From positions 1,364,001-1,428,000 of the forward strand of contig NZ_CP017479.1 of assembly GCF_001761465.1 (NCBI RefSeq): a stretch of DNA of 64,000 nt. Direction: 5' to 3'. Positions 52,380 to 62,007 of this stretch are shown here, in pieces. Source of the DNA: Flavobacterium gilvum (GTDB lineage: Bacteria; Bacteroidota; Bacteroidia; Flavobacteriales; Flavobacteriaceae). The notes below the pieces were generated by a model. The model was not told the DNA's origin. It saw only the letters and a program-made list of their open reading frames with translations, and made no database searches. Numbering within the stretch: the stretch's first letter is position 1; every line of letters starts with the position of its first letter. A program made the translations under genes and the position numbers.

Positions 52380-54761
52380 ATGTATGTAGTAAAAAGAGAT
52401 GGCCACAAGGAGCCTGTAATGTTTGATAAAATTACAGAGAGAATCAAAAAGTTGTGTTACGGCTTGAACGAATTGGTAGATCCGGTTAAGGTTGCTATGC
52501 GTGTTATCGAAGGTTTATATGATGGCGTTTCTACATCTGAGCTTGATAATCTTGCTGCCGAAACTGCCGCTTCAATGACCATTGCACATCCTGATTATGC
52601 ACAATTGGCCGCTCGTATTGCTATTTCAAATCTACATTCAAATACCAAAAAATCATTTTCTGAAACGATGGATGAGATGTTTCATTACATCAATCCAAGA
52701 ACAGGAATGGAATCTCCATTATTAGCGACAGAAGTTCATAAAGTAATTATGGAGAATGCTGAATTTTTGGATTCGCATATTATTTACAATAGAGATTTTA
52801 ACTATGATTATTTTGGATTTAAAACATTGGAACGTTCTTATTTGTTGAAAATAAACGGAAAAATTGTTGAGCGTCCACAGCATATGTTGATGCGTGTTTC
52901 TGTAGGGATTCACCTAGACGATTTAAAATCGGTGATGGAGACGTATGACTTAATGTCTAAAAAATATTTTACCCATGCAACGCCAACGTTGTTTAATGCA
53001 GGAACTCCAAAACCTCAAATGTCTTCTTGTTTCCTTTTGGCTATGCAGGATGACAGCATTGACGGTATTTATGATACTTTAAAACAAACAGCAAAAATCT
53101 CGCAATCTGCAGGAGGAGTAGGACTTTCTATACACAACGTTCGTGCAACAGGATCTTATATTCGTGGTACAAATGGTACTTCAAACGGTATTGTGCCAAT
53201 GTTGAGAGTGTTTAATGACACGGCTCGTTATGTAGATCAAGGCGGAGGAAAACGTAAAGGTAGTTTTGCGGTTTATATTGAGCCTTGGCATGCTGATATT
53301 TTTGATTTTTTGGATTTAAAAAAGAATACCGGAAAAGAAGAAATGCGCGCCAGAGATTTATTCTTCGCTATGTGGACTTCGGATTTGTTTATGAAACGCG
53401 TGCAGGAAGATTCTACTTGGACTTTGATGTGTCCTAACGAATGTCCTGGTTTGTATGATGTGTATGGTGAAGAATTTGAAAAACTATACATTTCTTATGA
53501 AGAAAAAGGAAAAGGTAGAAAAACCATCAAAGCGCGTGAATTATGGGAGAAAATCCTTGAGTCACAAATTGAGACAGGAACGCCTTATATGTTATACAAA
53601 GACGCTGCCAACAGAAAGTCAAACCAAAAAAATCTAGGAACTATTCGTTCTTCCAATTTATGTACAGAGATTTTGGAATACACATCGAGTGATGAGGTTG
53701 CGGTATGTAACTTGGCTTCTATTTCTCTGCCGATGTTTATTGAGAATGGAGCTTTTAATCACCAATTATTGTTTGATGTTACCAAACGTGTAACCCGTAA
53801 CTTAAACAGAGTAATTGACAGAAACTATTATCCTGTAAAAGAAGCCGAAAATTCCAATATGCGTCACAGACCAGTTGGTCTTGGTGTACAAGGACTGGCT
53901 GATGCTTTTATCATGTTGCGTATGCCTTTTACAAGTGATGAAGCTAAAAAGTTAAATCAAGAAATATTCGAAACGCTTTACTTTGCTGCCTGTACCGCAT
54001 CTATGGAAATGGCAATTGAAGAAGGACCTTATTCTACTTTCCAAGGTTCTCCAATGTCAAACGGAGAATTCCAACACAATTTGTGGGGATTGAAAGACGA
54101 AGAATTATCAGGAAGATGGGATTGGGCTTCGCTTAGAAAAGAAGTGGTGAAAAACGGTGTTCGTAACTCGTTATTGGTTGCGCCAATGCCTACTGCTTCA
54201 ACTTCACAAATTTTAGGAAACAACGAAGCGTTTGAACCCTATACATCTAATATTTACACAAGACGCGTATTGTCTGGTGAATTTATTGTAGTAAACAAAC
54301 ATTTGTTAAATGATTTAGTGAAATTAGGATTGTGGAATGATGATTTGAAACAAGAAATCATGCGTCACAACGGATCGGTTCAAAATATTGACATCATCCC
54401 GCAAGATCTGAAAGAATTGTACAAAACCGTTTGGGAAATGTCTATGAAAGATATTATTGATATGTCTCGCCAAAGAGGATATTTTGTAGATCAATCGCAA
54501 TCATTGAACTTGTTTATGCAAGATGCCAATTATTCGAAACTGACTTCAATGCATTTCTACGCTTGGCAATCTGGTTTGAAAACAGGAATGTATTATTTGA
54601 GAACCAAAGCTGCTGTTGATGCAATTAAGTTCACCTTGAACAATGATAAAAAAGAAAAAGAGGTTGTACCAACAGAATCTATCGATGTTGAAGATTTCAA
54701 AGCGATGTTACTTAAAGCACAAGCTGCAGATCCTGAAGATTGCGAAATGTGTGGGTCTTAA
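52380..54761 (+). CDS. nrdA: Ribonucleotide reductase class Ia, alpha subunit
   Basis: 793 residues. N-terminal ATP-cone (1-90, [23 protein letters not shown]), the catalytic barrel with [22 protein letters not shown] (the active-site Cys pair region), [14 protein letters not shown] and [20 protein letters not shown], and a C-terminal swinging CEMCGS tail that accepts electrons from thioredoxin or glutaredoxin. Reduces ribonucleoside diphosphates; the ATP-cone allows dATP control. Confidence 0.96.
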   Translation: MYVVKRDGHKEPVMFDKITERIKKLCYGLNELVDPVKVAMRVIEGLYDGVSTSELDNLAAETAASMTIAHPDYAQLAARIAISNLHSNTKKSFSETMDEMFHYINPRTGMESPLLATEVHKVIMENAEFLDSHIIYNRDFNYDYFGFKTLERSYLLKINGKIVERPQHMLMRVSVGIHLDDLKSVMETYDLMSKKYFTHATPTLFNAGTPKPQMSSCFLLAMQDDSIDGIYDTLKQTAKISQSAGGVGLSIHNVRATGSYIRGTNGTSNGIVPMLRVFNDTARYVDQGGGKRKGSFAVYIEPWHADIFDFLDLKKNTGKEEMRARDLFFAMWTSDLFMKRVQEDSTWTLMCPNECPGLYDVYGEEFEKLYISYEEKGKGRKTIKARELWEKILESQIETGTPYMLYKDAANRKSNQKNLGTIRSSNLCTEILEYTSSDEVAVCNLASISLPMFIENGAFNHQLLFDVTKRVTRNLNRVIDRNYYPVKEAENSNMRHRPVGLGVQGLADAFIMLRMPFTSDEAKKLNQEIFETLYFAACTASMEMAIEEGPYSTFQGSPMSNGEFQHNLWGLKDEELSGRWDWASLRKEVVKNGVRNSLLVAPMPTASTSQILGNNEAFEPYTSNIYTRRVLSGEFIVVNKHLLNDLVKLGLWNDDLKQEIMRHNGSVQNIDIIPQDLKELYKTVWEMSMKDIIDMSRQRGYFVDQSQSLNLFMQDANYSKLTSMHFYAWQSGLKTGMYYLRTKAAVDAIKFTLNNDKKEKEVVPTESIDVEDFKAMLLKAQAADPEDCEMCGS

Positions 54762-54854
54762 TCAGAAAATAGAAAATAGAATAAAGAGAAACAGCTATCG
54801 TAATGGTAGCTGTTTTTTGTTTGATGGGTTTTTAATGATTTTACCTACAATAAT

Positions 54855-54872
54855 TAAATTTGTCTAAATTTG
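54855..54872 (+). promoter_or_regulatory. Two tandem -7 elements (TAAATTTG) upstream of the orphan gene
   Basis: TAAATTTG at 54855-54862 and again at 54865-54872, 10 bp apart. They lie inside the longest possible reading frame, so the true start is downstream (54899 or 54986). Confidence 0.45.
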
Positions 54873-54898
54873 TGAGATTTAATACTAATAAAGTTATT

Positions 54899-55675
54899 AT
54901 GGAGATTTCTAAAGATGTAAAGATAGAATCGTTTCGTAATATTTTAGTTGAATCACAACAAGGTAACAAGAACAAAATAAAATTCATGATGAAAATATTT
55001 TTCTGCTTATTTGGGTTGATTGCAATCGTTTCATTTAGTCAAAAGGACGATTTGTTTTTAGACGGTGAATCTTTTTTGTTGGGAACTGTTTCCGATTATA
55101 TGGGAAGAAAAGTCTTTACAAATGAAAATGATAAAATTGAACAGTATGGATTTTATGAAAAAAGTTTAGTAGATAAAATATGTTCTTTGTTAGTCGGTAA
55201 ATATGATGATTTATTAATTAAAAAGATAGAAACCACTGGTGATAGGAAAATTTGTTCTAAGAAGCTGGCTGAGAAAATTAATGCGAGTTATACTTATTAC
55301 AAGTCAGGGATAATACAAAATAATGAGCCTGTTTTTTATGGACAATTGCAAACGAATATTTTAACAACAGAACTACAAAAAATATCGTTTATAGTTGGCG
55401 CATATTCAAGGTTTGGAAGTCACGAAAACGAAAGATATTGTATTCGATTATATAATTCAATGGGGCATTTTAGTGTATGTAAAAAAATACTTAAAGAATT
55501 AAAATGTGAAAAGATTGAAGTTAAAATTATTGAAAACATTCCTGTAAATCAACTTGTTTATTTCGAGCCTAGCAAAAAACTGATGGAATATTTAGTTAAT
55601 TATGCCTATTTGAGGAATCAAATTGAAGAAGATGAGAAGAAAACGTTTAAGGAATTGAGCGAAAAATATAGATAA
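54899..55675 (+). CDS. Orphan secreted protein of unknown function
   Basis: Either 259 residues from ATG 54899 (MEISKDVKIES), placed 26 bases after a -7 element, or about 230 residues from ATG 54986, which would give an ordinary signal peptide (MMKIFFCLFGLIAIVSFSQ). A TTG at 54860 is inside the promoter. The mature part has three to five Cys (DKICSLLVG, RKICSKKL, RYCIRLY, FSVCKKILKELKCEK) and ends in a charged helix. No family is recognised. It is more AT-rich than its neighbours and lies between nrdA and dgt beside repeats, so it may be strain-specific. Confidence 0.6.
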   Translation: MEISKDVKIESFRNILVESQQGNKNKIKFMMKIFFCLFGLIAIVSFSQKDDLFLDGESFLLGTVSDYMGRKVFTNENDKIEQYGFYEKSLVDKICSLLVGKYDDLLIKKIETTGDRKICSKKLAEKINASYTYYKSGIIQNNEPVFYGQLQTNILTTELQKISFIVGAYSRFGSHENERYCIRLYNSMGHFSVCKKILKELKCEKIEVKIIENIPVNQLVYFEPSKKLMEYLVNYAYLRNQIEEDEKKTFKELSEKYR

Positions 55676-55726
55676 AGAAAATAACTTCCCAGCTGGTGTG
55701 AGCTCAACGTCATTAATTTAAGTTTT

Positions 55727-55835
55727 TTGTTTTCTCGAAAAGACGCCAAGACGCCAAGAATTCGGTGCAAAGCTTTGCGTCTTTGCGCCTTAGCGAGAGC
55801 AATATTTAGAAAAAGCTTATCAAGAAATCCTTTTG
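55727..55835. repeat. Partial copy of the GCGCAAAG palindrome family
   Basis: Shares the order TTTTTTGTTTTCTCG, AAGAATTCGGTGC, CTTTGCGTCTTTGCGCC, GCGAGAG, ATATTTAGAAAAA.CTTATC.AGAAATCC with 57411-57510, but lacks the outer arms. It lies just upstream of dgt. Confidence 0.7.
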
Positions 55836-55946
55836 ATGAAAATCTTAAAATAAAATGTATTTTTGGTTGTTTTAAATCTAAAATCATAATCCGTAACCCG
55901 AGAGCTTTGCTCGAATTGGCGAAGCAATCTACAATCAGAAATAACA

Positions 55947-57290
55947 ATGAACTGGGAACAATTATTATCACTAAAAAGACAAGGAGATACAGGTAAACGA
56001 TTGAGAATCGAACAGGATGAAACTCGTTTGGGATTTGAAGTCGATTATGACCGAATCATTTTCTCCTCGGCTTTCAGAAGTTTGCAAGACAAAACACAAG
56101 TGATTCCGCTTTCCAAAACCGATTTTGTGCACACGAGATTGACGCACAGTCTCGAGGTTTCGGTAGTGGGACGTTCTCTAGGAAGATTAGTCGGGAAAAA
56201 AATACTGGAAAAATATCCTTATTTACAGGAAGTGCACGGTTACCAAATGAATGATTTTGGAGCTATTGTTGCTGCCGCATCTTTGGCGCACGACATTGGT
56301 AATCCGCCTTTTGGACATTCTGGGGAAAAAGCCATTGGGGAATATTTTTCGATTGGAAATGGATTGAAGTATAAAGAACTTTTGTCGGCCAAAGAATGGC
56401 AGGATTTGGTTGATTTTGAAGGAAATGCCAATGGTTTTTCGGTATTGAACAGTTCGCGTCCTGGTGTTGAAGGAGGAATCAGACTTTCCTACGCAACTCT
56501 TGGTGCCTTCATGAAATACCCGAAAGAGAGTTTGCCAAAAAAACCAACCAAAAACATAGCCGATAAAAAGTATGGTTTTTTTCAAACTGACAAAAATTTC
56601 TTTAAGGAGGTAGCTTCGGATATGGGAATGATAGCCAATAAAAAAGGAGATGACATTGGCTTTGAGCGACATCCGCTTGCTTATCTTGTTGAAGCTGCCG
56701 ATGATATTTGTTATACGATAATTGACTTTGAAGACGGAATCAATTTGGGATTGGTTTCTGAGGATTTTGCCTTGGAATATTTAATCAAATTAGTAAAAGA
56801 CAGTATCGATACTTCGAAATACAAAACATTAGAAACCAAAGAAGACCGAATTAGTTATTTAAGGGCGCTGGCTATCGGAAGTTTGATAAATGATGCCGTA
56901 AAGGTTTTTGTAGAAAATGAAGAGGCAATTCTGAAAGGAGAATTTCCTTTTGCCCTAACAGATAAAAGTAAGTACAAAGCCCAAATGGACGATATCATAA
57001 AGATTAGCGTAAAGAATATTTACCAAAGTCGCGAAGTGGTCGAAAAGGAATTGGTTGGTTACCAGATTATACAAACGTTATTGGATAAATTTGTAACGGC
57101 ATACAACAATAAATTTGATGGTAAGATGTCCAATTATGATAATCTCGTGCTGAAAATGCTACCCGAAAAGCATCATTTGGAAAAAGAAAATCTCTATGAA
57201 AGACTGCTTCATATTTGTCACTTCGTTTCTATGCTGACTGATGGAAATGCTTTATTGATTTACAGAACTATTACAGCGGCAAAGAATTAG
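55947..57290 (+). CDS. dgt: Deoxyguanosinetriphosphate triphosphohydrolase (HD domain)
   Basis: 447 residues. HD-superfamily metal site: TRLTHSLEVS and LAHDIGNPPFGHSGE, then HPLAYLVEAADDICYTIIDFEDG. The N-terminal MNWEQLLSLKRQGDTGKR..DETRLGFEVDYDRIIFSSAFRSLQDKTQV is typical of dNTPases of the Dgt type. Hydrolyses dNTPs to nucleosides and triphosphate; a nucleotide-pool companion of nrdBA upstream. Confidence 0.92.
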   Translation: MNWEQLLSLKRQGDTGKRLRIEQDETRLGFEVDYDRIIFSSAFRSLQDKTQVIPLSKTDFVHTRLTHSLEVSVVGRSLGRLVGKKILEKYPYLQEVHGYQMNDFGAIVAAASLAHDIGNPPFGHSGEKAIGEYFSIGNGLKYKELLSAKEWQDLVDFEGNANGFSVLNSSRPGVEGGIRLSYATLGAFMKYPKESLPKKPTKNIADKKYGFFQTDKNFFKEVASDMGMIANKKGDDIGFERHPLAYLVEAADDICYTIIDFEDGINLGLVSEDFALEYLIKLVKDSIDTSKYKTLETKEDRISYLRALAIGSLINDAVKVFVENEEAILKGEFPFALTDKSKYKAQMDDIIKISVKNIYQSREVVEKELVGYQIIQTLLDKFVTAYNNKFDGKMSNYDNLVLKMLPEKHHLEKENLYERLLHICHFVSMLTDGNALLIYRTITAAKN

Positions 57291-57377
57291 ATAAAACCAG
57301 AAACCGAGTTGGTTTTTTTCACGCAGAGTTCGCAGATTATTGCAGATTTTTTAATTTACAAAAAGAAAAATTCGCGC

Positions 57378-57546
57378 TAACCCCGATTGCTCAATGTCAT
57401 TAAGTTAAGCTTTTTGTTTTCTCGCAAAGGCGCAAAGAATTCGGTGCGAAACTTTGCGTCTTGGCGCCTTTGCGAGAGCTATATTTAGAAAAATCTTATC
57501 GAGAAATCCTTAACTTAATGACATTGCCCGATTGCTATCGGGGTTA
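57378..57546. repeat. 169-bp imperfect palindrome (TAACCCCGAT ends)
   Basis: Outer ends TAACCCCGAT / ATCGGGGTTA; inner perfect arms of 17 bp (57393-57409 with 57509-57525, AATGTCATTAAGTTAAG) and 13 bp (57421-57433 with 57464-57476, CTCGCAAAGGCGC). It can fold into one long hairpin. Degenerate relatives occur at 46430-46570, 55727-55835 and 60896-60975. Confidence 0.8.
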
Positions 57547-57581
57547 AAAGCTTATTGCCTAAAGCTTATTGCTTATTGCTG

Positions 57582-58592
57582 TTAAAAAACATATTCAAAC
57601 CCGATGCCTAAAATTTGTTTTAACTGAACTTTGGAACCTTCGTTAATTTTTACACCATTTTCTTCCTTGATAACATCGATATCTTCGTCGTAAACCAAAT
57701 TCAGGCCAATGTTTGATTTGATGTAATCGTTTACTTTTAAATCGGCATATAATTGCCAGTCAACATCAATATTCCCAAAGTTATGAAGATAATCTGTGTA
57801 CAAAGTCAGACGGTTTTTTAAGATAACGTTGTTGATGATTTCTCTTTCCAAATAAGAAGTTGCTAAGATTCCTAGCTCGGTTTTTGACTTTTTCCCTTTG
57901 GAAATCAAATTTCCGCTTGCGTCATAAACTGCTTTTTGTACACCATAAGCACCCGCATTTGCCAATTTTTGATCAAGTACCATTGTGCTTTTTAATGTTA
58001 ATGGCGACAGGTAAGCGTTGAGTTTTTCGGGCTTATTGATATATTCCGAACCAACTCCCAGGAAGACGTATGCCGGCGCAAAGGGTCTTGAAATTGGGTC
58101 TGTGGTATTAGGATATTTATAACCGTCTGTGAATTGCGTATTGAAGTTTAATTTGCCCGAATGATACCAATTGGACGTAGGGTTTGTTCTATAGCCATAG
58201 GTAGAGTTTAGTCTTAAAACGTCCTCTGTTTTTCGAACTTCAATCCCTTCCTGTTTGTTCATACCATAACGACAAATAAGCTCGGTCGCCCAAACTTGGT
58301 TGTCGTCTTTGTAATCCCATTTAAACTGTCCGCGTACCAATCCCGATATTGCGCTGGTTCCCCCTGCGCTCCAATTTACAAAGGCCATTTCTGAAACATC
58401 GAGTCCAACTACACTTTTGCTTGACCAATACGAAATAGTGTCTGGTTTTGAAGTTATGATGGTTGTAAGCGCCTGGTCAATTTTGTTTGCATTTATGTTA
58501 TCTGTTTTGCTGGTTATTATTCTGATTTGTGCGAAACCATTCAAGGAAAATAGTAAAAAGATAATTGCAATTAGTTTGTTTAAAGAATCCAT
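57582..58592 (-). CDS. DUF3078 outer-membrane protein
   Basis: 336 residues. Signal peptide (LFSLNGFAQ) and the DUF3078 signatures YWSSKSVVGLDVSEMAFVNWSAGGTSAISGLVRG and FAPAYVFLGVGSEYINKP. Alternating strands and a terminal Phe (GIGFEYVF) suggest a barrel. Function unknown. 38 bases downstream of dxs on the same strand, so possibly cotranscribed with it. Confidence 0.85.
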   Translation of the reverse strand: MDSLNKLIAIIFLLFSLNGFAQIRIITSKTDNINANKIDQALTTIITSKPDTISYWSSKSVVGLDVSEMAFVNWSAGGTSAISGLVRGQFKWDYKDDNQVWATELICRYGMNKQEGIEVRKTEDVLRLNSTYGYRTNPTSNWYHSGKLNFNTQFTDGYKYPNTTDPISRPFAPAYVFLGVGSEYINKPEKLNAYLSPLTLKSTMVLDQKLANAGAYGVQKAVYDASGNLISKGKKSKTELGILATSYLEREIINNVILKNRLTLYTDYLHNFGNIDVDWQLYADLKVNDYIKSNIGLNLVYDEDIDVIKEENGVKINEGSKVQLKQILGIGFEYVF

Positions 58593-58630
58593 AATTGGCT
58601 AAGTATTTTGGGACGGCAAATTAATTAATT

Positions 58631-60412
58631 TCAATAACGTGAGAAAATTATTTCCAGACTATCAACGGAAATTCCACAATTTTGTTGTAGTTCATCAACA
58701 GAACCCTGTTCAATAAATGTGTCGGGGATTCCCAGAAGCTGTATTTTGGAGGTATAGTGATGTGTTGCAGCAAATTCCAGGATTGCACTTCCAAAGCCTC
58801 CTTTTATAACTCCGTCTTCTATTGTTATAATACTTTCGAATTGTCTAAAAATAGTATGGAGCTCTTTTTCATCCAATGGTTTAACAAAGGCAAAATCATA
58901 GTGGGCAAAATTTTGAGGGTTTTCTATTTTGGCAAGAGCCAAAATAACGTTATTGCCTATTGCGCCAGTTGATAATATTGCCGTTTTTGAACCGTTCTTT
59001 AAAAGTTTTGCTTTCCCGATTTCTATTTTTTCGTATTTCCCGAAATGTATTTTTTTCCAATCGTTGATGATGCCTCTGCCTCGGGGGTATCTTATGGCAA
59101 TAGGATGTTCCAGACCTAATTGTGCAGTATATAAAATATTTTGAAGTTCAATTTCGTTCAACGGCGCATAAACAATCATATTAGGAATACAGCGCAGGTA
59201 AGCTAAATCAAAAACACCGTGATGTGTCGCGCCGTCTTCTCCTACCAAACCGGCTCTGTCCAAACAAAAAATGACGGTTAAGTTTTGCAAAGCCACATCG
59301 TGGATCACTTGGTCGTAAGCGCGCTGAAGAAAAGTAGAATAAATATTGCAAAAAACAATCATTCCTTGAGTAGCCATTCCAGCCGATAGTGTAACGGCGT
59401 GTTGTTCGGCAATTCCTACGTCAAAAGCGCGTTTCGGGAACGCTTCCATCATGAATTTTAAGGAACTTCCCGAAGGCATTGCAGGAGTGATTCCGATAAT
59501 TTTTTCATTTTTTTGTGCCAAATCCAAAATGGTCAATCCAAAAACGTCCTGGTATTTTGGAGGCAGATGTTCCTCCTGTTTTGGAATAATTTCACCTGTA
59601 GTTGCGTCAAATTTTCCAGGAGCGTGATACTTTACCTGATTTTCTTCAGCTTGTTGTAACCCTTTGCCTTTGGTGGTAATAAGGTGTAAAAACTTCGGGC
59701 CTTTTATTTTTTTTAAGCGATTCAGTTCTTTTATCACTGCAAAAATATCATTACCGTCAATTGGTCCCGAATAATTGAAATTCAGTGATCGAATCATGTT
59801 ATTTTGCCTCGGGTTTTTACCTTCTTTTACGGAAGTGAAATATTTTTTCAAAGCACCTACACTAGGGTCAATTCCGATGGAGTTGTCGTTGAGGATTACC
59901 AATAAATTAGCATCGGTCACTCCAGCGTGGTTCAAGCCTTCAAATGCCATTCCCGAAGCTATCGAAGCATCGCCGATAATAGCTATATGCTGTTTGCCTA
60001 AATCTCCTTTTAATTGTGATGCAATAGCCATTCCCAGAGCTGCTGAAATGGAAGTAGAAGAGTGGCCTACGCCAAAAGTGTCATAAATACTTTCGCTTCT
60101 TCTCGGGAAACCAGAAATACCGTTCAATTGGCGGTTGGTGTGAAAAACAGTTCTTCTTTCAGTCAATATTTTATGTCCGTAAGCCTGATGGCCAACATCC
60201 CAAACCAATAAATCTTCGGGGGTATTGAAAACGTAATGCAATGCAATCGTAAGTTCCACTACACCCAAACTAGCACCAAGATGACCTTCTTTGGTGGCGA
60301 CAATGTTGATTATGAAATCGCGTAATTCCTGAGCCAATTGTGGAAGTTGTGCTTCGTCAAGTTGGCGTAAATCGTTTGGGTTATTGATGTTTTGCAGTAA
60401 ATTCTTGGTCAT
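58631..60412 (-). CDS. dxs: 1-deoxy-D-xylulose-5-phosphate synthase
   Basis: 593 residues, thiamine-diphosphate enzyme opening the MEP isoprenoid pathway. TPP site GDASIASGMAFEGLNHAGV...NDNSIGIDPSVG; GHQAYGHKILTER; catalytic and substrate-pocket segments DVGIAEQHAVTLSAGMA, FLDRAGLVGEDGATHHGVFD (FCLDRAG..) and RYPRGRG. Shorter than E. coli Dxs (about 620). The -7 element TACCTTTG ends only 4 bases before the ATG. Confidence 0.95.
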   Translation of the reverse strand: MTKNLLQNINNPNDLRQLDEAQLPQLAQELRDFIINIVATKEGHLGASLGVVELTIALHYVFNTPEDLLVWDVGHQAYGHKILTERRTVFHTNRQLNGISGFPRRSESIYDTFGVGHSSTSISAALGMAIASQLKGDLGKQHIAIIGDASIASGMAFEGLNHAGVTDANLLVILNDNSIGIDPSVGALKKYFTSVKEGKNPRQNNMIRSLNFNYSGPIDGNDIFAVIKELNRLKKIKGPKFLHLITTKGKGLQQAEENQVKYHAPGKFDATTGEIIPKQEEHLPPKYQDVFGLTILDLAQKNEKIIGITPAMPSGSSLKFMMEAFPKRAFDVGIAEQHAVTLSAGMATQGMIVFCNIYSTFLQRAYDQVIHDVALQNLTVIFCLDRAGLVGEDGATHHGVFDLAYLRCIPNMIVYAPLNEIELQNILYTAQLGLEHPIAIRYPRGRGIINDWKKIHFGKYEKIEIGKAKLLKNGSKTAILSTGAIGNNVILALAKIENPQNFAHYDFAFVKPLDEKELHTIFRQFESIITIEDGVIKGGFGSAILEFAATHHYTSKIQLLGIPDTFIEQGSVDELQQNCGISVDSLEIIFSRY

Positions 60413-60416
60413 ATGG

Positions 60417-60445
60417 CAAAGGTACGAATTGAATTCTTATTTTTG
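60417..60445. promoter_or_regulatory. Divergent -7 elements of dxs and tadA with near-zero leaders
   Basis: On the minus strand TACCTTTG (60424-60417) is followed after 4 bases by the dxs ATG (60412). On the plus strand TATTTTTG (60438-60445) is followed after 4 bases by the tadA ATG (60450). If these are the promoters, both mRNAs start at or very near the start codon. Confidence 0.5.
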
Positions 60446-60449
60446 TTCT

Positions 60450-60893
60450 ATGGAAAACCTTTTCACAGACGAATATTTTATGAAAAAAGCTTTGCAGGAA
60501 GCCGAAGTGGCTTTTGAAAAAGGCGAAATTCCTGTGGGAGCTGTTATTGTTGTTGCAGACAAAATCATTGCAAGAAGTCATAATCTGACCGAAATGCTCA
60601 ATGATGTTACAGCACACGCCGAAATGCAATCCATAACTGCTGCTGCCAATTTCCTTGGCGGAAAATACCTCAAAGATTGTACTTTATATGTGACTTTGGA
60701 ACCATGCCAAATGTGTGCGGGAGCTTTGTACTGGAGTCAGATTTCTAAAATTGTTTATGGAGCAAATGATGAACATCGTGGTTTTACGAAAATGGGGACA
60801 CAGCTACATCCCAAAACGGTTGTGGTTTCCGGGGTGATGGCAAATGAAGCCGCCGATTTGATGAAACGTTTTTTTAAGGAAAGACGCAAATGA
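60450..60893 (+). CDS. tadA: tRNA-specific adenosine deaminase TadA
   Basis: 147 residues from ATG 60450 (MENLFTDEYFMKKALQEAEVAF); an upstream ATG at 60384 lies before the promoter and inside dxs. Zinc site HAEM (His56, Glu58) and EPCQMC, with GEIPVGAVIV, HNLTE, GANDEHRGF as in TadA. Deaminates A34 of tRNA-Arg to inosine. Confidence 0.92.
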   Translation: MENLFTDEYFMKKALQEAEVAFEKGEIPVGAVIVVADKIIARSHNLTEMLNDVTAHAEMQSITAAANFLGGKYLKDCTLYVTLEPCQMCAGALYWSQISKIVYGANDEHRGFTKMGTQLHPKTVVVSGVMANEAADLMKRFFKERRK

Positions 60894-60895
60894 TT

Positions 60896-60975
60896 TTTTC
60901 TCGAGAAGGAATAAAGTTTGAAATCAATTTCTTTGCGTCTCTGCGTCTTTGCGGGAGTTACATTTAGAAATTCTT
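60896..60975. repeat. Degenerate member of the GCGCAAAG palindrome family
   Basis: TTTCTTTGCGTCTCTGCGTCTTTGCGGGAG followed by TACATTTAGAAATTCTTAT resembles the right half of 57450-57505. One arm only. Confidence 0.55.
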
Positions 60976-61032
60976 ATTAAAAGATATTTTGAATTTTGTC
61001 TAACGTGTAATCTGTTTTCTGCCATCTGCAAC

Positions 61033-61908
61033 CTATTTCCTTGCTGACAAATAAACTCCAACCAAAATGATAAAAGCACCAATACATTGAACAAATGTCA
61101 ATATTTCATTGTCTAATAATCCCCAAAAGAAAGCAACAATCGGAATCAAATAAGTAACTGATGTCGCAAAAACAGGTGACGAAATCTGTATTAATTTAAA
61201 GAAAATAATATTGGCAATTCCGGTTCCAATCACTCCCAGAATTAATATGAACCAAAGGGAATGCTGTACTTTTTCCACATGAACCACATCAAAAAAGTCG
61301 GTAAAAAACAGAATGCCTAAAGCTGGAAACAATAAGACCAAAAAATTCCCTGTTGTAATGCTCAAAGAAGGCAAATCTGATAAATATCTTTTAATTAAAT
61401 TGACATTCGTTGCATAACAGATAGAAGCTATCAAGACCAAAATGGCATAATAGTAATTTTGTTCGGGATGATTGGCTGCTCCGTCAAAAACCAAAAGCAA
61501 ACTCCCGAAAAGCCCAATAATTACACCCCAAATCTGACTTTTTCTGAAGGTAATCCCAAAAAAAGCCGCTCCTAAAATAAGTGTATTCAGCGGAGTCAAG
61601 GAGTTTAGAATGGCGGTTATCGAACTGTCAATTTCAGTTTCGGCAATTGAAAAAAGATATGCAGGAATAAATGTCCCGAACATAGCCGTCAATGCTATAT
61701 ATTTCCATTGATGAAGCGGAATTTTGACCAAACTTTTAAACCCAATCAAAAGCAGAAAAACAGCCGCGAAAATAATACGCAATGAGCCTAATTGAAAAGC
61801 GGTCAATCCAACCAATCCTTTTTTTATCAGTATGAAAGAACTTCCCCAAATTAAGGACAGAACTAATAAATAAACCCACTTCAACTGCTTTGTCATCATA
61901 AATGCCAT
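61033..61908 (-). CDS. EamA/DMT family transporter
   Basis: 291 residues with about ten helices in two EamA repeats: WVYLLVLSLIWGSSFILIKKGL... and YYYAILVLIASICYATNVNLIKRYL...; GIANIIFFKLIQISSPVFATSVTYLIPIVAFFWGLLDNE is the conserved second-half signature. A drug/metabolite exporter; substrate unknown. ATG at 61908 or internal 61899/61896. Confidence 0.88.
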   Translation of the reverse strand: MAFMMTKQLKWVYLLVLSLIWGSSFILIKKGLVGLTAFQLGSLRIIFAAVFLLLIGFKSLVKIPLHQWKYIALTAMFGTFIPAYLFSIAETEIDSSITAILNSLTPLNTLILGAAFFGITFRKSQIWGVIIGLFGSLLLVFDGAANHPEQNYYYAILVLIASICYATNVNLIKRYLSDLPSLSITTGNFLVLLFPALGILFFTDFFDVVHVEKVQHSLWFILILGVIGTGIANIIFFKLIQISSPVFATSVTYLIPIVAFFWGLLDNEILTFVQCIGAFIILVGVYLSARK

Positions 61909-61957
61909 TTTGATGCAAAATTGTAAAAATTTTAAAAACTTCCGTTCCTTTTTTCAT

Positions 61958-61965
61958 TAATTTTG
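61958..61965 (+). promoter_or_regulatory. -7 element (TAATTTTG) for the HMA lipoprotein
   Basis: Perfect TAnnTTTG, 42 bases before the ATG at 62008. Confidence 0.5.
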
Positions 61966-62007
61966 CAAATAATTAGAATGAACTAAATCAACTAAAATAA
62001 TAGCATA

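Noticed and set aside
60384..60450. ATG at 60384 as the tadA start
   Set aside because: It lies inside dxs and before the -7 element; the first residues (MMFCSKFLVIWQRY) do not belong to TadA.
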